Positions 46,631 to 57,992 of a stretch of DNA of 64,000 bases are shown here, piece after piece; the stretch's first letter is position 1; each line of letters starts with the position of its first letter. Position numbers and translations under genes: made by a program. The notes below the pieces were generated by a model. The model saw only the letters and a list, made by a program, of their open reading frames with translations. It was not told the origin of the DNA and made no database searches. Origin of the DNA: CAKZQX01 sp034436755 (GTDB lineage Bacteria > Chloroflexota > Chloroflexia > Chloroflexales > Chloroflexaceae); the NCBI GenBank assembly GCA_034436755.1, contig DAOTVB010000174.1, forward strand, positions 1-64,000, in the 5' to 3' direction.

Positions 46631-46814
46631 CATTCTTACATTTAGGCATACTTCAATTGAGGTCGATTCGGCCTGACAACGTCAGGGGGTGTGGCGATTT
46701 TGTTGGCAGCAGGCTGTATTGTTGCCGCTCCTGCCTACCCACGCTGCATGTACATCGGGGACGGACTACACCCTGTCAGGCTGGGGCCGGGCAATGGAGT
46801 TGAAGGAGGACGCT

Positions 46815-49619
<2,805 letters not shown>

Positions 49620-50123
49620 TTCCGTAGTCTGTAGTCCGTAGCCCGTAATCCGTAATCCGTAATTCGTAGTTCGCAGTTGGATGACCGGCGCTTCCTGAGT
49701 GAGGTGCCGGTCATTTGTTTCTGCTCCTTGCGCATGGGCAAATGATATATAACCCAATAGGGTAGAGCGTGGGAATAGTACCATGGGTAGAACGTGGCAA
49801 TGTCCGGTTGCCGGAGCCACAGCCCCCGCGCCGCTATGTGCATCTGAAGTGTATTGTTGAGTGAGGCTGATTGAGACCAGGGACAGAGGCCAGGGTACAG
49901 AGCATAGTGCCGCTTTCAGGGGGTCATGCTACCATAACATCGCCTGAAAGCAGTACCACACTGTGGGGATAACACTTCTTCCCGCTAACTCACCACAGAG
50001 CCGCAGAGATCAAACCATACGCGGATAGCGCGCGCAAAGCCGCCAGGGTCGCAAAAAACCGTATATCCTTCGTGTCTTTGCGCCTTTGCGCACGCCAATC
50101 CCCGTACTTGAAAGGGACTGCTT
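49620..50123. other. gene-free spacer with degenerate short repeats
   Basis: Immediately after aconitase, 49622-49678 is a degenerate 7-8 bp tandem repeat (GTAGTCC/GTAATCC). GCCGCTTTCAGG (49910) and CCTGAAAGC (49956) form an inverted pair. CACCACAGAGCCGCAGAG (49992) is a Rep-D relative, and GCGCGCAAAGCC...CTTTGCGCC (50030-50092) resembles the inverted repeat at 36905. No gene is supported; the antisense frame that reads ITDYGLRATDYRLR is the tandem repeat translated. Confidence 0.6.
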
Positions 50124-50993
50124 CTAAACCAGCGCTGCCTGTAGCGGGGTAGCAGCGGGCGGGCTGAAGGGGGGCGGCGTATCCAGCCAGCGGTGATACA
50201 CCGTTACGAACGGTTCACCATACTTGTCACACCCGGCGGCAACATCGATAATGCGAATATCATCCATGGCGTGCAGCCAGGTCGCATACACCGCCTGCGG
50301 AATGTTAAAGATTGCGGCGATGGCATCAAGGTGTGGCTGGATTGTGGCGTTCAGGGTAAACTGACAATTGGAATAGTTAAATGCCGCCGATAGCCGCCGG
50401 CTTGACCGCTCACTGACCCGCGTCACATCACGCAGGCAGTTGGACTGCTCAAGCAGCGCCTGGCACACGGCCAGTAACCCCTCCCGATCCGTCGTACCCT
50501 GGTAGACAATATCGTTGGGGAGCAAACTGTCACGCAGCATCTGCCGGCAGGTATCGGGGGGCGTATTGCGCTGCTCGATATACTCCTTAACCCAGTACTG
50601 CCCGGTCTCAGGAATCCAGTCGAGGGAGACGTAGGTCATGTAGGCTTTGTGCGCCTCTTCCGGAAAGAACCCCAGGTAGGTACGATAGGAGATCTGTCCC
50701 TCATTTTCGCCTACCCCGACAAAGCGCACCTCATTCAGGCGATCCATTTCAGCCTGTGTAATGGCGATGGCAGCCTCCGGCATGGCGAGTTGCCGGTACA
50801 ACTCCTCCAGGCAGGAGATGACACGTGCATGATCAATATGCTCCAGATCCATGTAGTAGCGATTGCGTATCAGATGCTGCCGGGTAAACTTGGCGCTTGG
50901 CACGATCCGCAGCGGTGCCTGAAACAGCCGTTTGATCTCCTCGGCAGGACGAAGATATACATGCTCAATGGCAGTCTGATCCGGTGAATGCAT
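50124..50993 (-). CDS. uncharacterised protein, possibly PatF/TruF-like ABBA prenyltransferase
   Basis: A 289-residue soluble protein without signal peptide. I do not recognise it with certainty. The order of features resembles cyanobactin prenyltransferases of the PatF/TruF family: a mid-chain YLGFFPEEAHKAYMTYVSLD strand, then TCRQMLRDSLLPNDIVYQG (compare LLRDTMVIGFELFFDG in PatF as I recall it), and a C-terminal DDIRIIDVAAGCDKYG...VYHRWLD strand pair. The neighbouring gene makes prenyl diphosphates, which would supply the donor. No precursor peptide is visible nearby. Alternatively it is an unrelated alpha/beta protein. The start codon is not well determined by ribosome site. Confidence 0.5.
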   Translation of the reverse strand: MHSPDQTAIEHVYLRPAEEIKRLFQAPLRIVPSAKFTRQHLIRNRYYMDLEHIDHARVISCLEELYRQLAMPEAAIAITQAEMDRLNEVRFVGVGENEGQISYRTYLGFFPEEAHKAYMTYVSLDWIPETGQYWVKEYIEQRNTPPDTCRQMLRDSLLPNDIVYQGTTDREGLLAVCQALLEQSNCLRDVTRVSERSSRRLSAAFNYSNCQFTLNATIQPHLDAIAAIFNIPQAVYATWLHAMDDIRIIDVAAGCDKYGEPFVTVYHRWLDTPPPFSPPAATPLQAALV

Positions 50994-51020
50994 AGCCTTA
51001 ATATCCTCCTACTTTACACA

Positions 51021-51090
51021 CGTTACGCGGTGGGTGATCCGGCAGGAAATGTTGCCTCCGGCAGGGCAGAGGCGAAGCTGGCTTTTGGGT
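51021..51090 (-). repeat. Rep-B terminal fragment
   Basis: CGTTACGCGGTGGGTG followed by TTGCCTCCGGCAGGGCAGAGGCG matches one end of Rep-B (compare 8313 and 57993). It lies between the uppS-like gene and the gene downstream of it, so any polycistronic message of the two would carry it. Confidence 0.7.
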
Positions 51091-51130
51091 CGATCAACAG
51101 GCCGAAACAGGCCACACCGCGTACGTCGTG

Positions 51131-51928
51131 TTATTTACCAAAACGTTGGGTACGATCCAGGAATGAGTTGATTGCCGCCTGGAAATCCTCACAGGTAAAA
51201 TCCGGATAACACTTATCCGTAAAATAAAGCTCACTATAACAACTTTGCCAGGGCATAAAACCCGATGAGCGAATCTCACCCGACGTACGAATGATCAGGT
51301 CAGGATACGGAAAAGGTTGCTGATCCAGATCCATCAGGGTGTCCAGCAACCGCTCATCGATATCACTTGCGGTTGGTGACAGTTGCATAAGCTTACGCAT
51401 GGCCCGCACAATCTCGTCGCGCCCACCATAATCGAGCGCAATATTGAAGATAGAATCTGTGCAAGCACTGGTTTCCGCTTCAACCTGCTCGACGACGCGC
51501 AATAGCGATGGCGGAATCCGATCCTTGCGTCCGAGATGATGCATTCTCACCGACAGATGCTGTGCTATCGGGAGCATCAGCGTTAAAAACTGCTCATAGA
51601 TGGACATTAAGTTTTGAACTTCACGATCCGGACGTTGCCAGTTTTCGGTTGAGAAGAGCCAGAGCGTGACAGTATGGATACCCTGCTGCCAGGCGGATGC
51701 CAGCAAGGTGGGGCTAACTTCCAGGAAGCCCCACCGATGACCAACTTCGGGCGGGAACCCCTGAAGACGGGCCCATCGCCGATTGCCATCGGGGATAATG
51801 GCGACATGGCGTAGCTTTTGCGTGATCGCATCGATACGATCATTGGAGGCTACGTGCTCTGTGGGGGCAGGAACGACTGCGAACTGACCGACGACGCGTT
51901 CACGAGGATTGACATTTTGTGGTTGCAT
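51131..51928 (-). CDS. uppS: cis-prenyltransferase (undecaprenyl diphosphate synthase family)
   Basis: About 265 residues. HVAIIPDGNRRWA contains the catalytic Asp, LWLFSTENWQRP is the substrate-binding segment, and RTSGEIRSSGFMPWQSCYSELYF is the C-terminal IPP-binding signature (abridged). The enzyme chains isopentenyl diphosphate onto an allylic primer in Z configuration; the product is normally the lipid carrier for wall and glycan synthesis, but shorter-chain members exist. I start at ATG 51928, which follows AAGGGGAAAAG; the longer frame to 51964 is less likely. A consensus promoter lies upstream. The next gene on the strand may use its product. Confidence 0.9.
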   Translation of the reverse strand: MQPQNVNPRERVVGQFAVVPAPTEHVASNDRIDAITQKLRHVAIIPDGNRRWARLQGFPPEVGHRWGFLEVSPTLLASAWQQGIHTVTLWLFSTENWQRPDREVQNLMSIYEQFLTLMLPIAQHLSVRMHHLGRKDRIPPSLLRVVEQVEAETSACTDSIFNIALDYGGRDEIVRAMRKLMQLSPTASDIDERLLDTLMDLDQQPFPYPDLIIRTSGEIRSSGFMPWQSCYSELYFTDKCYPDFTCEDFQAAINSFLDRTQRFGK

Positions 51929-52244
51929 CTTTTCCCCTTTACGAAATGGTTTATGTACGCCCACAAATATGACGAAAATATATATCTATTATCGCGTGCA
52001 ATACGGGAAATTTCACACAAATCACTTGCTCGAACCCGAATAAATTGTTCAGGTTTGTTTCCCGTGATTATGTCAGTAATATTCAGGAATTTTTTACATT
52101 TACCCTACAATATCACACTTTTCTGACGCTTGTCAACGAAAGTATTGTGTAACATTGTGCAGTTCCGTGACTATTTGTGCGGTATAATGATAACCCAGTT
52201 TGAATAAGTGCAAAAAACAGTGAATTATCACGGGCTGGCCGGCA
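51929..52244. other. AT-rich upstream region of uppS
   Basis: About 315 bases, clearly richer in A+T than the surroundings. It contains the uppS promoter on the minus strand and GCGG-TATAAT at about 52186 on the plus strand. No gene or family repeat is visible. Confidence 0.5.
52107..52136 (-). promoter_or_regulatory. sigma-70-type promoter of uppS
   Basis: On the minus strand TTGACA (52131-52136) and TATTGT (52107-52112) are separated by 18 bases. The predicted leader to the uppS start is about 170 bases in an AT-rich region. Confidence 0.65.
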
Positions 52245-52527
52245 TCAAGTCGGTAGTAGTGGCGCAACCAGGCACGCGGGGGTTGCAGCAGTCGTCCCAG
52301 ATAGGCCAGCGCCGCGCCGGCCCATCATCAGCAGATCGGGAAGTAGTCGTTTAAAGAGGGGTAAAAAGTAGAAGCTAAAGTCGGGTCGCCACATCGGTTC
52401 TAACGAGCAGACCTTGCGCGCGGGCATGTAGCGTTCATGCAGCCAGCGCCGTAGTGGGTCGGGGCGCAATGCGTCCAGCACCCCGGCGGGCGGATCAGCG
52501 ATTGTGTGTGCTCTGGCATTGGCCTTC
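52245..52527 (-). pseudogene. frameshifted C-terminal gene fragment
   Basis: Two frames together read as one protein tail: LRRWLHERYMPARKVCSLEPMW...LFKRLLPDLLMMGR, then, after a one-base shift, ALAYLGRLLQPPRAWLRHYYRL. The style is that of the C-terminal end of a nucleotidyltransferase-like or glycan-related protein, but I cannot assign the family. The N-terminal part and a start are absent. It lies directly after the C25 peptidase gene end. Confidence 0.5.
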
Positions 52528-55527
52528 TCATCTCGCAATCAACGGCAGATAGAGCAGTGCTTCCTCTTTGCCCGGAAGCGGTTCCACCGTTGGTTGCGGA
52601 GCAGGATCGGGATCAGGCGTTGGCTTCAAATCGGGATCGCTGGTCGGATCGGGCGTTGGTTCCGGGGCAGATTGCGGCGCTTTCAACGCCGTTGCCGGGT
52701 CGCCAAAGAGCGTAAACGTGTTGATCAGATCTTTCCAGAACGCACTCCCGCTGTAGGTCTTAATCTTGGCGCTCGTGGTGGCCGCGCCCAGCCCATAGAT
52801 CTGCTCCTGGAACAGCGCATCGTAGAAGTTGCCGAACAGCCGGCGATGCCCGGAGGGGAAGTCCAGCCCGGAAGCTGCCCAGACTGCTACCGCCCCGCCT
52901 TCCGGCAGTCGCTGCAACTCCTCGGCCAGGGATACGGGGTCGGGTTCGCCTACAAAATAACCATTCAGGCAGTTGGCGACCGTCACTACCGGCAGTTTAT
53001 CGGTATTGCGCAACTGCGCCACGTTGGTATGCTCAAAGATGCGGTTGCCGCTGCGCCAGATGCCCCATCCGCCTACGCTGCCGTGGCCGGTGTAGTTGAC
53101 CAGCAGACTCCCGGCATCAAACGCGTCGATGATATCGCTGGTGGGGTTGCCCGGCGGATACTCCTCGGCATAGACCCGCCTGACCGTGTAGTCGCCGGGG
53201 AGGCGCCCGGCCAGTTCTTCGGAGTTGGCGACATACTCGGGCGCACCGTCGTCGGCTGCCAGCAGCACCCGCCGTTGCCAGGGCTGGTCGGCAGGGGACT
53301 GGTCGTAGGCGATCAGCTTGTCAATCACCGCGTCCGCCTGGGCCACGCTTTGCACCGCCAGTCGCCCGATGAACATATCGGGCAGAATGTCCGCACCATT
53401 CACGGTGACAAACCAGTTATCTGAGGGCACATCACGCAGATCAATCGCGGCGGGAACCATCTGTGTGGGCACATAGTTGACCGCACCCGGCATATCCTGG
53501 TAGTTGCGGTAGTCAACATGCGCATCCCCCAGGAGCAGCACATAGCTTGGTGCCGGGCGTTGCCAGTTCTGGTAGGCATACTGCAAGAAATTGCGGATGG
53601 CATCCGGCCCGAAAACACCTCCGTTAAACTCGTCGTAGAGATCTTCCACCCTGACGGTGGCAACCCGCATCCCGGCGGTCCGCCGATGCTCGGCCAGGCG
53701 TTGCGCGCCGGCGTAAAAGTCCCCGTGGGTGATGAGAATGTAGTCCGCGCCATTCTGAGGATCTTTCCAGGACGACGGGGTATCCAGTTCGATGCCGGCA
53801 GGCGTTTTGTACTGCGCGGTCGTCTGCGCCAGGTAGCGAGTTGCTGCCGTCGCACTGTCCTGAAAGCGCAGGGTGTAGCGTCCATTGGCGGCGACGATTG
53901 CGGGATGGCTGATCCGGGTCACTTGCGGCGGGTCGGTGATATCGAACAAGGTTATGCTCTGCTGACTGAAATTGGTTACGGCAAATGCGAATGTGCCCTG
54001 CTCCGGCGCACTGAATTGCAACTGGTCATTCTCGGCGGTGTAGCTGTCCTGATAGTCTACCTTGATCCAGTCAACGAAGATCTGGTTAACCGGCACGCCG
54101 CTGAGCTGAACACTCTCAACTCGCAGCGTGTTATCGCCCTCACGCAAATAGGTGTGCGGCACGGTGATGTCGTGCGTGAATGGAACCTGCCCATCCCAGG
54201 ACTGCTCATCAATCTGGCGCCCATTCAGGAAGATCCGCGTGCGATGGTCAGGATTGGCGGAGACCGCAGTAAATCCCTGCAAGCGGACGCGCACGCGTAC
54301 CTCCTCTGCTGCCTGCGCGATGTTACGCAGGGTCAACGTGTGATCCCGCGCAACGGTTTTGCTGGAGGCGTTGAGTTTACGATCCCAGAACCAGTAATCC
54401 GTGCCCGCGCCGGCGGGCATGCCGGGCCAGTAGTAGCTATTCTGTTCGGCGTGGAGCGTTGCCGGGAAGTGGGTCGGCGTCACAGCACGCCCATCCGGTG
54501 TACCATCCCGCACTGGCATACGCAGACCGGCACTGCCACCCACCGTCAGCCAATAGACATTCGTATCGGTGTAGCGTGTGTCCAGCCCGGTTCCGTAGAA
54601 GAGCAGGTAATCACCCGCATCAAAGCGGCCGTCGGCTTCACCCTGAACATAGATCGGAATATCCTGGTCGCCATGACGCAGCTTAAATGTGCGCGGATCG
54701 ATCCCGGTCGGATCAAGTCCGGCGCGGGTCAGATCCGCCGGCGTCACCTGGTAGATCCCCGCCGCCCTCACGCTGATCTTGAACGCCGGGGAGGCACTGC
54801 TCCGCGTCGTCGGGAGGCTTTGGGAAGCAGTCGTTCCGGACGCGGGCGGAGTGGCGGAGGGCCGCTCCAGGTCGGCATAATTCAGCAGCGTGTTCCGCAG
54901 CAGATCTTCGTAGGCGGGCGGATTGCCGGTTGTCGGTGCGGCAGCCAGTGCCGGCGCGGCGTCCCAGGTGAGCCGCACCCGGATGTGCCGATACTGCCGC
55001 ACCTGCCCCGTCACCGGGTTGTACTGCACCGGGTAGAACTGCACCTGCGCTACCGCTTGATCGCGCATGTATCCAACTTCCCCCAGTTCGACCGGGATCT
55101 CGGGGTAGAAGGCGTCGGTTGTCGCGGTAGGGACGCGCTGCGGTGCATCCGACCCGGCGGTAAGTGCAGGCGCGGGCGCAAGCCGGTAGCCACGCAGGAT
55201 CTCGCTCCGGCTATCCAGCAGCTCGAGCCTGACGCCCTCGGCAACGGCCAGACCCACCAGTGTGCCGCGCGTGGGCACCTGTGGCCTGCCCGGTGTAACC
55301 GTTTGCGTCATATCCTGGGCGGTCAACTGGTCATACTGCTGCCCGGCATATGTCACCGTTTCGCGTTGGAAGCCGGCTACCGTTAACTCAAGCACGACGG
55401 ACTGGTTGTCCGAGGAGATCACCCGCAGCGTGCTGTGGGAGGCGGCGGTGCTGCCTGAAGTTACCGTAGTGCTGCCTGCCAGCAGCACCACGATGACCAG
55501 ACCGACCAGTAGACCCGTTAACCGCAT
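52528..55527 (-). CDS. secreted C25 (gingipain-type) cysteine peptidase
   Basis: About 999 residues. The signal peptide (RLTGLLVGLVIVVLLAGS) is followed by a gingipain-type propeptide (to about 230; PVQYNPVTGQVRQYRHIRVRL) and a jelly-roll domain with DYLLFYG. The C25 catalytic domain spans about 590-930: QNGADYILITHGDFYAGAQRL, SYVLLLGDAHVDYRN, catalytic His in LLVNYTGHGSVGGWG, catalytic Cys in VTVANCLNGYF. A Pro/Asp/Thr repeat linker and the terminal ALLYLPLIAR follow. It is a classical type-IX-substrate-like architecture, but with this unrelated tail instead of a Bacteroidetes CTD. I start at ATG 55527 before the signal peptide. The HPr-kinase-like gene lies 47 bases upstream on the same strand. 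Confidence 0.88.
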   Translation of the reverse strand: MRLTGLLVGLVIVVLLAGSTTVTSGSTAASHSTLRVISSDNQSVVLELTVAGFQRETVTYAGQQYDQLTAQDMTQTVTPGRPQVPTRGTLVGLAVAEGVRLELLDSRSEILRGYRLAPAPALTAGSDAPQRVPTATTDAFYPEIPVELGEVGYMRDQAVAQVQFYPVQYNPVTGQVRQYRHIRVRLTWDAAPALAAAPTTGNPPAYEDLLRNTLLNYADLERPSATPPASGTTASQSLPTTRSSASPAFKISVRAAGIYQVTPADLTRAGLDPTGIDPRTFKLRHGDQDIPIYVQGEADGRFDAGDYLLFYGTGLDTRYTDTNVYWLTVGGSAGLRMPVRDGTPDGRAVTPTHFPATLHAEQNSYYWPGMPAGAGTDYWFWDRKLNASSKTVARDHTLTLRNIAQAAEEVRVRVRLQGFTAVSANPDHRTRIFLNGRQIDEQSWDGQVPFTHDITVPHTYLREGDNTLRVESVQLSGVPVNQIFVDWIKVDYQDSYTAENDQLQFSAPEQGTFAFAVTNFSQQSITLFDITDPPQVTRISHPAIVAANGRYTLRFQDSATAATRYLAQTTAQYKTPAGIELDTPSSWKDPQNGADYILITHGDFYAGAQRLAEHRRTAGMRVATVRVEDLYDEFNGGVFGPDAIRNFLQYAYQNWQRPAPSYVLLLGDAHVDYRNYQDMPGAVNYVPTQMVPAAIDLRDVPSDNWFVTVNGADILPDMFIGRLAVQSVAQADAVIDKLIAYDQSPADQPWQRRVLLAADDGAPEYVANSEELAGRLPGDYTVRRVYAEEYPPGNPTSDIIDAFDAGSLLVNYTGHGSVGGWGIWRSGNRIFEHTNVAQLRNTDKLPVVTVANCLNGYFVGEPDPVSLAEELQRLPEGGAVAVWAASGLDFPSGHRRLFGNFYDALFQEQIYGLGAATTSAKIKTYSGSAFWKDLINTFTLFGDPATALKAPQSAPEPTPDPTSDPDLKPTPDPDPAPQPTVEPLPGKEEALLYLPLIAR

Positions 55528-55573
55528 ATTGAAGTAGATTTCCTTTGCCTGCTGAACACTGCTCGTTATTATA

Positions 55574-56728
55574 CTATGTTCCGTCCACCAGACGCTCGAC
55601 CAGGTCCGCCATCTGGTGGAGCGGCCCGACCGTGAGCGAATGACACCGCGCCTGTCTGACGGTCGCTGCCAACTCCAGGAAGAGCCGTGCCGAACTGCCC
55701 CGAAAATCATCCTGGAGTAGTGCCCCACGGTGCCCCCCTGGAAAACGTTGCAGCAGTTCCATCACCCCCTGGCTGGGCGTCAGCGGCTCCAGGCGCGCCG
55801 GTCGGGTGAAGTCGGGGCGGTGTAGCGGGCACTTAATGATCTGCAACACTTCAACTCGGCGCTCCTGGCAGAGTACTTCGATCTGGGAGAGTACCCGGGT
55901 TTTGTGGGTGGCGGATACCTGAATTACCGGGTAGTTGTACTCGCGATTAACCTGCACCCTACGCACACCATTGAGATTGCGAATGGCCGACAGTAACGCT
56001 TTATCGGCGCGATCCACCCGGACACCGAATTCCTGATCCGTATTGCCGGGAGATTTTGTCACTTCAACCGGATCGCGCAGAATGATCACATGGTTGATCG
56101 GGCTGATCTGGCCCAGGCTGCCCGGCTTGATCTTCTCGATATCCAGGATCAGCTTCCCTAACCAGGAAGTTGCGTTGTCGGCAGCCGCGGCAAATCCGGT
56201 CAACTCCAGCGTGCCGGGGCGGATGCGCAGGCTGCGGGGGAAGGGATGCACCTGGCGGTCCAGACGACCCAGGGGAGCCAGTTCATCGGAGAGCAGCGTA
56301 AAGCCGCGTCGCACCAGTTCCAGCGCCAGTGTCGTCTTGCCGTAGAGCGAGTCGCCCGCCAGGATAATCCCCTGCCCCCGATGGGCCACCACACCGGCAT
56401 GAATCAAGAAGTGGCTCCGCACGCGCGCCATGATCGCATGCAGAATACGTTCATAGACATGGCCCTGGAGTAAGCTAAGGCTATGCAGCGGCACTACCTC
56501 GCGGTCCAGGATCATCACCGGCCGGCCCCAGGGTTCTTCGGGCCGGGTCAACACGGTAAACTCGATGGGTGCCTGTAGGGGCGCGGAAGGTGCTTCAACC
56601 CGGAGGCGCTGGTATATCTGGGTAAACAGTTGAATACAGGTGCGTGAGTCGGAGCGAATAACCGCATCGACATCAAAGAAACGCAGTTTTACCTGGTGTC
56701 TGGGTACAAGATCGACTAACGACTCCAT
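55574..56728 (-). CDS. HPr kinase-like P-loop protein of unknown substrate
   Basis: About 384 residues. A P-loop GDSLYGKTTLALELVRRG sits in a fold matching the C-terminal domain of HPr kinase/phosphorylase; LLSDELAPL supplies the acidic residues. The N-terminal 120 residues are alpha/beta without signature. No HPr gene is nearby, and such stand-alone kinases in other bacteria occur next to peptide-modification or PqqD-like genes. The ATG at 56728 follows GGGGGAATGTG. Proximity to the C25 peptidase suggests an operon. Substrate unknown. Confidence 0.75.
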   Translation of the reverse strand: MESLVDLVPRHQVKLRFFDVDAVIRSDSRTCIQLFTQIYQRLRVEAPSAPLQAPIEFTVLTRPEEPWGRPVMILDREVVPLHSLSLLQGHVYERILHAIMARVRSHFLIHAGVVAHRGQGIILAGDSLYGKTTLALELVRRGFTLLSDELAPLGRLDRQVHPFPRSLRIRPGTLELTGFAAAADNATSWLGKLILDIEKIKPGSLGQISPINHVIILRDPVEVTKSPGNTDQEFGVRVDRADKALLSAIRNLNGVRRVQVNREYNYPVIQVSATHKTRVLSQIEVLCQERRVEVLQIIKCPLHRPDFTRPARLEPLTPSQGVMELLQRFPGGHRGALLQDDFRGSSARLFLELAATVRQARCHSLTVGPLHQMADLVERLVDGT

Positions 56729-57453
56729 CACATTCCCCCTCTCTTTTAGGAAACCGCTCGTTTCAAGTTTGTGCAAGGTACCAGACTGGACAGGTTCTCG
56801 AAGACCCCGTCAGGTCTCCATCCATCCGGTAGCTCCACCGACACCTACTCGTAGGAAAAAACGTTGATTTGTGGGTTGATTGCACAAAATTCTTGCAAAC
56901 GAAGCGATAACAGAGCAAGATTGTATCCTGTTTATTCTTTCTTCTCCAGTTCCTGGTTCTATTCTATTAGTTCTGCCCAAAAGTGGTACATTGCTGGATA
57001 GATGTAGATTGAGCGGGGTAGAAAATCCGGCTGGCATGGTCAGCCGGATTCCGGGTTTGTGCTCTGTGCATTAAATCGAACGGTCATCTGCGTTGATTGC
57101 GCCATATAGCAATCCTAAACTGGTTGTGAACTGATGCTTCGGGATTTGCTCCCAACCGCCTGAAGGCGGCACTACGACAAATTGAGGGTTGCTATAGATG
57201 TACCCTCCTTTCCGGTAGTATAGCGCAGACCACAATCCAGCGACTATGAACCAGTCCATACTATCGATAGCAGTATCAGCCCGGCGTGGGTTAGATCACG
57301 CAGAATGTGGCCGGCTGGTCATTATAAGAAACCACAGGTTGATGAACAGGCGATGTACGGTATGGGAGCAGGCACTTAATTCTATGTTCACTTTATCGGC
57401 GACAGCAGCGCTCTAGAAACCCACCAGGAACGTAAAAACAGCAAAATGACCTC
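56729..57453. other. gene-free region with a Rep-C element
   Basis: No gene is supported. The region contains the Rep-C element at 57105-57196. The remainder (56740-57100 and 57200-57450) shows no repeat, tRNA or convincing frame. Confidence 0.5.
57105..57196. repeat. Rep-C element with 12-bp terminal inverted repeats
   Basis: A 92-bp unit beginning TATAGCAATCCT and ending AGGGTTGCTATA, inverted copies with one mismatch. The interior has CCGCCTGAAGGCGG as a hairpin. Related starts are seen at 57588 and 61508, there joined to Rep-A, and an end fragment at 12611. The size and termini resemble a non-autonomous (MITE-like) element; no transposase is in the window. Confidence 0.75.
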
Positions 57454-57482
57454 TTGACAACCGCATAGAACCATGCTATACT
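57454..57482 (+). promoter_or_regulatory. consensus sigma-70 promoter upstream of the structured RNAs
   Basis: TTGACA (57454-57459) and TATACT (57477-57482) are 17 bases apart with TG before the -10, the best promoter match in the window. No reading frame follows. Downstream come a short tandem repeat, a Rep-C/Rep-A composite and then the tRNA-like RNA at 57805, so a non-coding transcript is the likely product. Confidence 0.7.
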
Positions 57483-57510
57483 CGTGTCAGTTGCAGCGCA
57501 GGGCTGTCAG

Positions 57511-57546
57511 ACCGGGCAGACCGGGCAGACCGGGCAGACCGGGCAG
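57511..57546 (+). repeat. 9-bp tandem repeat, four copies
   Basis: ACCGGGCAG is repeated four times in perfect register, 30 bases after the promoter at 57454. It would lie in the first part of the transcript. Confidence 0.85.
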
Positions 57547-57587
57547 AGCAGTACAACACAGCCTGTGCCGGGTACAGCGCCATCGCA

Positions 57588-57768
57588 TATAGCAGTCCTA
57601 AAGTGGTTATGAACTGGTTTTTCGGGATGCGCTCCCAACCACCTGCTGAATTTTCAGAAAATAGCCCGGATATGAAAGACCTGGAGTCCCGGCTTTAGCC
57701 GGTGAATACCGGCTGGGACAGTCATATACTGCCAGGAAAGCCTGATCCGGCTGAAGTCGGGACTCCTG
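57588..57768 (+). repeat. composite Rep-C/Rep-A element
   Basis: Starts TATAGCAGTCCTAAAGTGG, runs through GGGATGCGCTCCCAACC and GAAAATAGCCCGGATATG, then continues as a complete Rep-A (57681-57768, GGAGTCCCGGCTTTAGCCGG to GGGACTCCTG). The same fusion occurs at 61508-61690, so the roughly 182-bp composite is itself a repeat unit. Confidence 0.75.
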
Positions 57769-57804
57769 ATCTGTGCTTTTTGCACCTTAATTCGTGCCAT
57801 ACAC

Positions 57805-57970
57805 GCTGTGGCGTGCTCCTACCGCACAGGCGTACACACTTGTTAATCCATCGTCCACAAGGACACTGCAGGTTCGATTCCTGCCTCCCGCGCCAGCAAT
57901 GCGGGAGTGGCGAAAATGGCAAACGCAATGGAATGTGTTTCAACCGCCGGAGCAACTTGCACGCCACAGC
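57805..57970 (+). ncRNA. tRNA-like RNA in permuted order (YrlA Y-RNA-like or permuted tRNA)
   Basis: Reading 5' to 3': strand GCTGTGGCGTGC (57805-57816); TCCAT (57847-57851); a long variable-type hairpin GTCC-ACAA-GGAC; a canonical T arm GCAGG-TTCGATT-CCTGC (57868-57884); CTCCCGC; a 9-nt cap GCCAGCAAT; GCGGGAG (57901-57907), pairing perfectly with CTCCCGC; TG; a canonical D arm GCG-AAAATGGCAAA-CGC; ATGGA, pairing with TCCAT; TGTGT, pairing with ACACA; and GCACGCCACAGC (57959-57970), perfectly pairing with the first strand. The result is a tRNA whose acceptor stem is closed by a loop and whose anticodon arm is extended by a 12-bp end-to-end helix. Bacterial YrlA Y RNAs have this layout. A circularly permuted tRNA gene is the alternative; the cap even contains G-CCA. 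Confidence 0.75.
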
Positions 57971-57992
57971 CAGCCGATGATCCTATGACACG

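Noticed and set aside
53518..55386. A 622-codon open frame on the plus strand opposite the C25 peptidase.
   Set aside because: It is a shadow of a GC-rich gene: no start signal, no recognisable domain, while the minus-strand frame has catalytic motifs and a signal peptide.
57511..57546. A possible CRISPR array from the ACCGGGCAG repeats.
   Set aside because: The 9-bp units are contiguous with no spacers, and no cas gene is present. No CRISPR array was seen in the window.
57805..57970. A permuted group I intron around a tRNA-Leu(UAA).
   Set aside because: The sequence outside the tRNA parts is only about 100 nt and lacks the conserved P/Q/R/S elements; the loop remnants (AT... and ...TTAA) do not give a Leu anticodon at the usual splice point.
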